Of a stretch of 64,000 nucleotides of DNA, positions 59,830-64,000 are shown one piece after another. Each line of letters opens with the position of its first letter. Position 1 is the stretch's first letter. The position numbers and the translations under genes were made by a program. Source of the stretch: Streptomyces olivochromogenes (GTDB lineage: Bacteria > Actinomycetota > Actinomycetes > Streptomycetales > Streptomycetaceae); assembly GCF_021538895.1 (NCBI RefSeq), contig NZ_JADDRL010000015.1, forward strand, positions 54,181 to 118,180. The letters are read 5' to 3'. The notes under the pieces were generated by a model. It ran no database searches and was not told the origin of the DNA. It was given only the letters and a program-made list of their open reading frames with translations.

Positions 59830-62304
59830 GTGAAGCTACGTCCCCACCAACGCGAAGCCGTGGACGCGCTGGTACGCGCGCTCGACCTGCCGGCCGGGGC
59901 GGCCCTCCCGCCGGGCGGGCTGCGGACCCAGGTGGTCATGGCGACCGGGTCCGGCAAGACCCTCGTGGCGGTCCGCGGGGCCGAGGAGCTGCGGGCGGGC
60001 CGGGTGCTGGTGCTCGTTCCCTCGCTCGACCTGCTCGCCCAGACCGAGGAGGCCTGGCGCGCGGGCGGTCGTACGGGGCCCATGATCGGGGTGTCCTCGC
60101 TGCGCGGGGACCAGGCGGCGTTCCCCAACACCACGAGCGTGGACGAGCTCGTCGCCTGGGTGCGCCCTTTCGACAAGGTCACCGTCTTCGCCACGTACGC
60201 CTCCCTGGGGCTCGGCACGCTGGAGCGCGCGCACGCGTCCGGACTGCCGGGCTGGGACCTGATCGTGGTCGACGAGGCGCACCGGACCTCGGGACGGATC
60301 GGCAAACCGTGGGCGGTCGTCCACGACAACGCCAGGATTCCCTCGCTGCGGCGGCTGTACATGACGGCCACGCCCCGGCTGTGGCAGCCGGAGGAGGACC
60401 AGCGGCAGGGGCCGGGGGCGCCCGGCGAGCTGGTCGCCTCCATGGACGACGATCCGGACGGCCCGTTCGGGGCCCGCTGTCACACCCTGACGCTGTCGGA
60501 GGCGATCGACCGGGGGATCTGCGCGCCGTACCAGGTCGTGTGCGTCGACGTCACGGACACCCAGCTCCAGGCCGCCCAGTTGCTCGGCATGGAGGGCCGT
60601 ACCGACGAGGTGCGCGGGGCGCGGCTGGCCGCGTTGCAGACGGCGCTGGTCAAGGCGGCGGGCGCGGAGGGGCTGCGGCGCACGCTGGTCTTCCACCACC
60701 TGGTGCGGGAGGCCGAGGCCTTCGCGGCCGGGCTCCCGGCGGTCGCGGCACAGCTGCACGCCGCCGACCCGGGGCGGTACCCGGAGGCGGTCTGGGCGGA
60801 CTGGCTGTGCGGCGACCACGCGCCGGCGCACCGGCGCCGCGTCCTGCACGCGTTCGCCCACCACGGCGGCCCGGCGGAGCAGGCGTTCCTGAGTTCGGTC
60901 AAGGTCCTCGGGGAAGGCGTCGACACCAAGCACTGCGACTCGGTGTACTTCGCCGATGTACGGGGCTCCATGCCCGACCTGGTCCAGGCCGTGGGGCGGG
61001 CCCTGCGCGTCCGGCCCGGGGAGGGCAAGACGGCGTCGTTGGTGGTGCCGGTGCTGCTCGGGCCGGGCGAGACGCCCGACACGATGCTGACCAGCCGGGC
61101 GTACGCCGGACTCGCCCGGCTCCTTGAGGCGCTGCGCGCCCATGACACGCGGATCGTGGAGCGCCTGGCCGAGCCGCAGGCGCCCAGCCGCTCCCCCAAG
61201 GGTCGCGTCCTGGGCGAGCGGGGCGAGGAGCACGGGGACGAGCTGGCGGGGGTGAGCGCCCCCGCGCAAGCGCTGCTGAGGTTCTCCACACCGCGCGACC
61301 CGGCGCTGCTGGCCGCGTTCATCGAGCTGCGCGTGATCAACCCCGAGCGTGCCCACTGGCGGCGCGGGATCGAGGCGGCCGCCCTCTACACCCGGGTGCA
61401 CGGCGACCTGCGGGTGCCGTTCACGTTCCGGGTGCCGGGCGGCGACGAGACGGAGGGCGAGGGGTGGCCGGGCGCGCTCGCCGGGTTCCCGCTCGGGCAG
61501 TGGATCGCCGACGCCCGCCGCTTCCGCACGCGCGGCACCCTCGACGACGACCGCGCCCGCCAGTTGGACGAACTCGGCATGGTCTGGTCCCACTTCGACC
61601 TCTCCTGGGAGGAGGGGCTCGCCGCCGCCCGCGCGTGGGCGGTCGAGCACGGGCACCTGCTGGCCCCGCACGACGCCACCCACCAGGGCTTCCGGCTCGG
61701 CATCTGGCTGAAGAACCAGCGCGCCGCCGCCCGCCGGACCGCGGGGAGCGCCGAGGACACCGTGGCGGAGGAAGCGGCGGGCGCGCTGTCCGAGGAACGC
61801 CGCGAGTTGCTCGACGAGATCGACCCCGCCTGGTGTCCGGCCTGGCCGGTGGAGTGGCAGCGCCGGTTCCACCTCACCCGGCTCCATCTGGAGGACGGCG
61901 GAGCCCTGCCCACCGAGCCGGGCGACACCGTGCGGCAGGGGGAGGATCTCGGGCGGTGGGTCCGCGCGCAGCGCCTCGGCTGGGACGGGCTGGCCGTCGG
62001 CCAGCGGTGGCTGTGCGAGCACGTCCTGGGGATCGAGCCCGCCGCCGAGGCCGAGCTCCCCCGGCCGCGCGTGTCGCATGCCGACAAGTGGGCGGTCAAT
62101 CTGGTCGCCGCCGCACAGTTCTACGAGCGTGAGGGCCACCTGAGCGTGCCGCGCAAGCATGTGGAGAGCGTCGTCGTCGGCGCGGACCGGGAGCGGCGGC
62201 AGATCAAGCTGGGCGCCTGGATCAGCAACCAGCGGGTGCGCGCCTCCTCGCTGACCTCCGAGCGGAAACGGCAGTTGTCCGACCTCGGCATGCGGTGGGC
62301 GTAG
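59830..62304 (+). CDS. SF2 DEAD/DEAH-box helicase with C-terminal helicase-associated repeats
   Basis: 824 residues. GTG 59830 opens VKLRPHQREAVDALV, the Q-motif-like start of the family; AGGG lies about eight bases before. Motif I VMATGSGKT, Ia LVLVPSLDLLAQT, II VVDEAH, III LYMTATPR, IV TLVFHHLV, V LGEGVDTK and VI VQAVGRALR. From residue 500 three or four helicase-associated (HA) repeats follow, each about 65 residues with a GxWI or LGxWL signature (FPLGQWIAD, FRLGIWLKNQR, IKLGAWISNQR). Such helicases occur in restriction-like and phage-related settings; here there is no nuclease next to it. Confidence 0.93.
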   Translation: MKLRPHQREAVDALVRALDLPAGAALPPGGLRTQVVMATGSGKTLVAVRGAEELRAGRVLVLVPSLDLLAQTEEAWRAGGRTGPMIGVSSLRGDQAAFPNTTSVDELVAWVRPFDKVTVFATYASLGLGTLERAHASGLPGWDLIVVDEAHRTSGRIGKPWAVVHDNARIPSLRRLYMTATPRLWQPEEDQRQGPGAPGELVASMDDDPDGPFGARCHTLTLSEAIDRGICAPYQVVCVDVTDTQLQAAQLLGMEGRTDEVRGARLAALQTALVKAAGAEGLRRTLVFHHLVREAEAFAAGLPAVAAQLHAADPGRYPEAVWADWLCGDHAPAHRRRVLHAFAHHGGPAEQAFLSSVKVLGEGVDTKHCDSVYFADVRGSMPDLVQAVGRALRVRPGEGKTASLVVPVLLGPGETPDTMLTSRAYAGLARLLEALRAHDTRIVERLAEPQAPSRSPKGRVLGERGEEHGDELAGVSAPAQALLRFSTPRDPALLAAFIELRVINPERAHWRRGIEAAALYTRVHGDLRVPFTFRVPGGDETEGEGWPGALAGFPLGQWIADARRFRTRGTLDDDRARQLDELGMVWSHFDLSWEEGLAAARAWAVEHGHLLAPHDATHQGFRLGIWLKNQRAAARRTAGSAEDTVAEEAAGALSEERRELLDEIDPAWCPAWPVEWQRRFHLTRLHLEDGGALPTEPGDTVRQGEDLGRWVRAQRLGWDGLAVGQRWLCEHVLGIEPAAEAELPRPRVSHADKWAVNLVAAAQFYEREGHLSVPRKHVESVVVGADRERRQIKLGAWISNQRVRASSLTSERKRQLSDLGMRWA

Positions 62305-62310
62305 GCCTGC

Positions 62311-62763
62311 TCAGGCCATCAGCCCGGCGGCGACCGTGGCGCCCAGCTCCCAGCAGGCCTGGATGTCGGCCTTGCCGGGCTCGCCGGTCACGGTCACCGC
62401 GTCGGTGGTGCGGCGCCAGCCCAGGCCCGTGGTGATGGCCTCGATCCCCCGCACCGCGCCCGTGACGTCGTTGCCGCCGTGCACGTAGTAGCCGAACGGC
62501 CGGCCCCCGGTCTCGTCCAGGCAGGGGTAGTAGACCTGGTCGAAGAAGTGCTTGAGGGCACCGGACATGTAGCCGAGGTTGGCCGGGGTGCCCAGCAGGT
62601 AGCCGTCGGCGCCGAGCACGTCGGAGGCGGTCGCGGCGAGGGCCGCGCGCCGTACGACCTTGACGCCCTCGATCTCCGGTGTCGTCGCGCCCGAGACGAC
62701 GGCCTCCAGCATCGCCTGGCAGTTGGGCGAGGGCGTGTGATGAACGATCAGCAAGGTAGCCAC
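62311..62763 (-). CDS. Flavodoxin/NADPH-dependent FMN reductase-like protein
   Basis: 150 residues from GTG 62763. ATLLIVHHTPSPNCQAMLEAVVSG (phosphate loop region), then GADGYLLGTPANLGYMSGALKHFFDQVYYPC, typical of FMN-binding WrbA/flavodoxin-like proteins, and a final VTVTGEPGKADIQACWELG. Probably a cytosolic quinone or flavin reductase. It converges on the helicase gene with only 6 bp between stops. Confidence 0.9.
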   Translation of the reverse strand: MATLLIVHHTPSPNCQAMLEAVVSGATTPEIEGVKVVRRAALAATASDVLGADGYLLGTPANLGYMSGALKHFFDQVYYPCLDETGGRPFGYYVHGGNDVTGAVRGIEAITTGLGWRRTTDAVTVTGEPGKADIQACWELGATVAAGLMA

Positions 62764-62917
62764 ACCCGCACCCTGCCGTGGCGCCGCGTCCCGCCGCAAA
62801 CGGCGGCCGCGCCCGGGGCTCGGGACGGCCTCCGGCCGCGGCCGCCCGGAAACTCGTACGGCGGTGTCGCGGGCCTCGGATACAGTGTCCCACCTGGACC
62901 GATGGGGGGAGATCGCA

Positions 62918-63601
62918 ATGGTGTTCGGGCTGCGGACCGTGCGGGGCACACTGGCCCCCGTGCTGGTACTGGCCGGGGTGCTGGCCGGGTGCACGGCGGC
63001 GCCGGACGGGGACGCGAAGGCCTCGCGGACGGCGGACGCCTCCGGGAAGGCGCGTGCGGCCACCGCCCCGAGCGGCGGCGCGATCGGTGCCGCCGGTTCG
63101 GCCTGCGAGCTTCCGGTCACCTTCGACGTGGCCAAGGACTGGAAGCCCAAGGCGGTCGACAGCACGCCGGCCTCGAAGGGCGCGAGCGGGTCCGACGACG
63201 ACCTGGCCTCCGACATCGCCGACGCCATCCTCCACCAGGGCCCGGTCACCGCGGCCTGCGAGATCGACGCCAAGCCGGCCGGGAACATCGGCTTCCTGCG
63301 GGTGTGGACCGGGTCCCCGGGCAACGCCGACGCGCGTTCCGTGCTGCGGGCGTTCGTGGCGGCCGAGGACAACACGAGCGACGAGCACTACCGCACGGTC
63401 AAGGCGGGCGCCCTCTCCGGCGTCGAGGTGGAGTACGTCTACACGAGCAAGCTCCTGGACGAGAAGAAGAAGGAGCGCGCCCTCGCCGTCTCCACCCCGG
63501 ACGGCCCGGTTGTCCTGCACCTCGGCGGGATGGACACGGCGGAGCACGAGGCGATGCTCCCCGCGTACGAACTCGCGAAGCGCACCTTGCGCAGGGCGTG
63601 A
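62918..63601 (+). CDS. Putative lipoprotein (227 aa)
   Basis: ATG after GGGGGAGA. Lipobox LAGC near residue 25. An Ala/Ser/Thr-rich linker precedes an alpha/beta domain (CELPVTFDVAKDWKPKAV; FLRVWTGSPGNADARSVLRAFV; VEVEYVYTSKLLDEKKKERALAV) resembling exported proteins found in Streptomyces as a single copy. No catalytic motif. It ends at a strong hairpin shared with the converging LAETG gene. Confidence 0.78.
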   Translation: MVFGLRTVRGTLAPVLVLAGVLAGCTAAPDGDAKASRTADASGKARAATAPSGGAIGAAGSACELPVTFDVAKDWKPKAVDSTPASKGASGSDDDLASDIADAILHQGPVTAACEIDAKPAGNIGFLRVWTGSPGNADARSVLRAFVAAEDNTSDEHYRTVKAGALSGVEVEYVYTSKLLDEKKKERALAVSTPDGPVVLHLGGMDTAEHEAMLPAYELAKRTLRRA

Positions 63602-63647
63602 GCCCCGGCTCGTCACATCGGCGGACGGCCGTCGTCCGTATCAGCGG

Positions 63648-63704
63648 TGAGGCCGCGGTCATGAAGGGCGACGACTGGTCGTCGCCCTCTTGACCGCGGC
63701 CTCA
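63648..63704. terminator. Long perfect bidirectional hairpin
   Basis: Outer arms TGAGGCCGCGGTCA and TGACCGCGGCCTCA (14 bp), inner arms AGGGCGACGA and TCGTCGCCCT, with a CTGG loop. It lies in the gap between two converging genes. Confidence 0.92.
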
Positions 63705-63727
63705 GTGCTTGCGCGGGCCCGCGTCCG

Positions 63728-64000
63728 TCACACGGAGCGGCGTCCCATGCGGCGGAGCAGTACGAAGCCCGCTGTCACCAGCACGGCCCCGATCGCGGCG
63801 GGCCACAGGTGTGCCCCGGTCTCCGCGAGTCCGCCCTGGACCGCCTGCGGTTCGGTCTCCGCGGCGGCGGAGGGGGCGTTCGCACCGGCCTGGGCGGCCG
63901 GCGGCACGCTGCCCGCGCCGTCGCCGGACCCGGCCGACTGGTTGCCGTCGCCCTTGTCCTCCTGGGTCCTCTTGCCCGAACCGCTCTTCGTCCCGGCGGC
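63728..64000 (-). CDS. C-terminus of LAETG cell-wall-anchored protein (5' end beyond window)
   Basis: 91 codons ending at 63728. The visible part is a Gly/Ser/Lys/Pro-rich low-complexity stalk, then LAETG, a hydrophobic helix (HLWPAAIGAVLVTAGFVLL) and RRMGRRSV, a textbook class E-type sorting signal. The functional N-terminal part lies beyond the right edge. It is the second sortase-signal protein in the last 8 kb. Confidence 0.85.
   Translation of the reverse strand, partial: AAGTKSGSGKRTQEDKGDGNQSAGSGDGAGSVPPAAQAGANAPSAAAETEPQAVQGGLAETGAHLWPAAIGAVLVTAGFVLLRRMGRRSV

Overview
The window is high-GC actinobacterial chromosome, almost certainly Streptomyces. Third codon positions are strongly G/C, Shine-Dalgarno sites are GGAGG-type, GTG starts are frequent, and Streptomyces hallmarks are present: a conservon (cvnA-D), LAxTG-type cell-wall proteins with a class F sortase, an LAL-type LuxR regulator, DUF4232 and DUF6415 proteins, and a long-form GAPDH. 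I saw no rRNA, tRNA, CRISPR array, integrase or intact insertion sequence. Most long ORFs antisense to the genes listed are GC-skew shadows.

Layout. 1-2.2 kb: secreted RICIN-lectin/Asp-box protein cut by the left edge, plus a small ORF. 2.3-8.8 kb: divergent GntR/HutC regulator and a 2-aminoethylphosphonate/iron-type ABC importer operon ending in an in-frame fusion of a HAD phosphatase and an endonuclease/exonuclease/phosphatase domain. 8.9-18.6 kb: secreted and small proteins (Asp-box propeller, CelD-type acetyltransferase, DJ-1/PfpI, DUF4232 lipoprotein, roadblock, ArsR, Ig-like, TerB). 18.7-22.9 kb: a metal-handling block with a YcgR/YcgQ-like permease pair, an SmtB/CzrA-type ArsR sensor, a divergent MFS exporter with a His-rich tail and a 2Fe-2S ferredoxin-like protein. 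23-27.6 kb: GH25 lysozyme, a two-gene pair carrying matching RHIM/BASS-like amyloid motifs, a secreted protein and a Tat-type multicopper oxidase lipoprotein. 28-33.2 kb: sugar-binding lipoprotein plus conservon cvnABCD. 33.2-38.3 kb: M9 collagenase, LysR regulator, secreted micropeptide, gap. 38.4-44.8 kb: a small-gene accessory island with a frameshifted gene, PadR and membrane protein, HAD, XRE regulator, small Cys proteins, DUF6415, a 39-residue peptide ORF and a PCMT-type methyltransferase. 44.8-51.2 kb: stress-type membrane-protein cluster with a K+ channel and a LAL regulator. 51.4-56.5 kb: NCS1 permease, aldo/keto reductase behind a MerR-type promoter, GNAT, glycerophosphodiesterase. 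56.6-64 kb: SRPBCC protein, class F sortase with a candidate substrate separated by an 87-bp inverted-repeat element, DUF6424 protein, SF2 helicase, flavodoxin-like protein, lipoprotein, and the C-terminal tail of an LAETG surface protein.

The strongest candidate for an under-described system is the pair at 24,145-25,224. A helical protein ends in GVQIGDGNTQHNTF, and the next gene begins with GVQAGDGNVQHNTY in front of a transmembrane segment. That is the gene-pair logic of bacterial amyloid signalling. Second-tier candidates are the micropeptide/methyltransferase pair at 43.5-44.8 kb, the HAD-EEP fusion at 7.25-8.74 kb, and the sortase/substrate/inverted-repeat arrangement at 57.2-58.6 kb.
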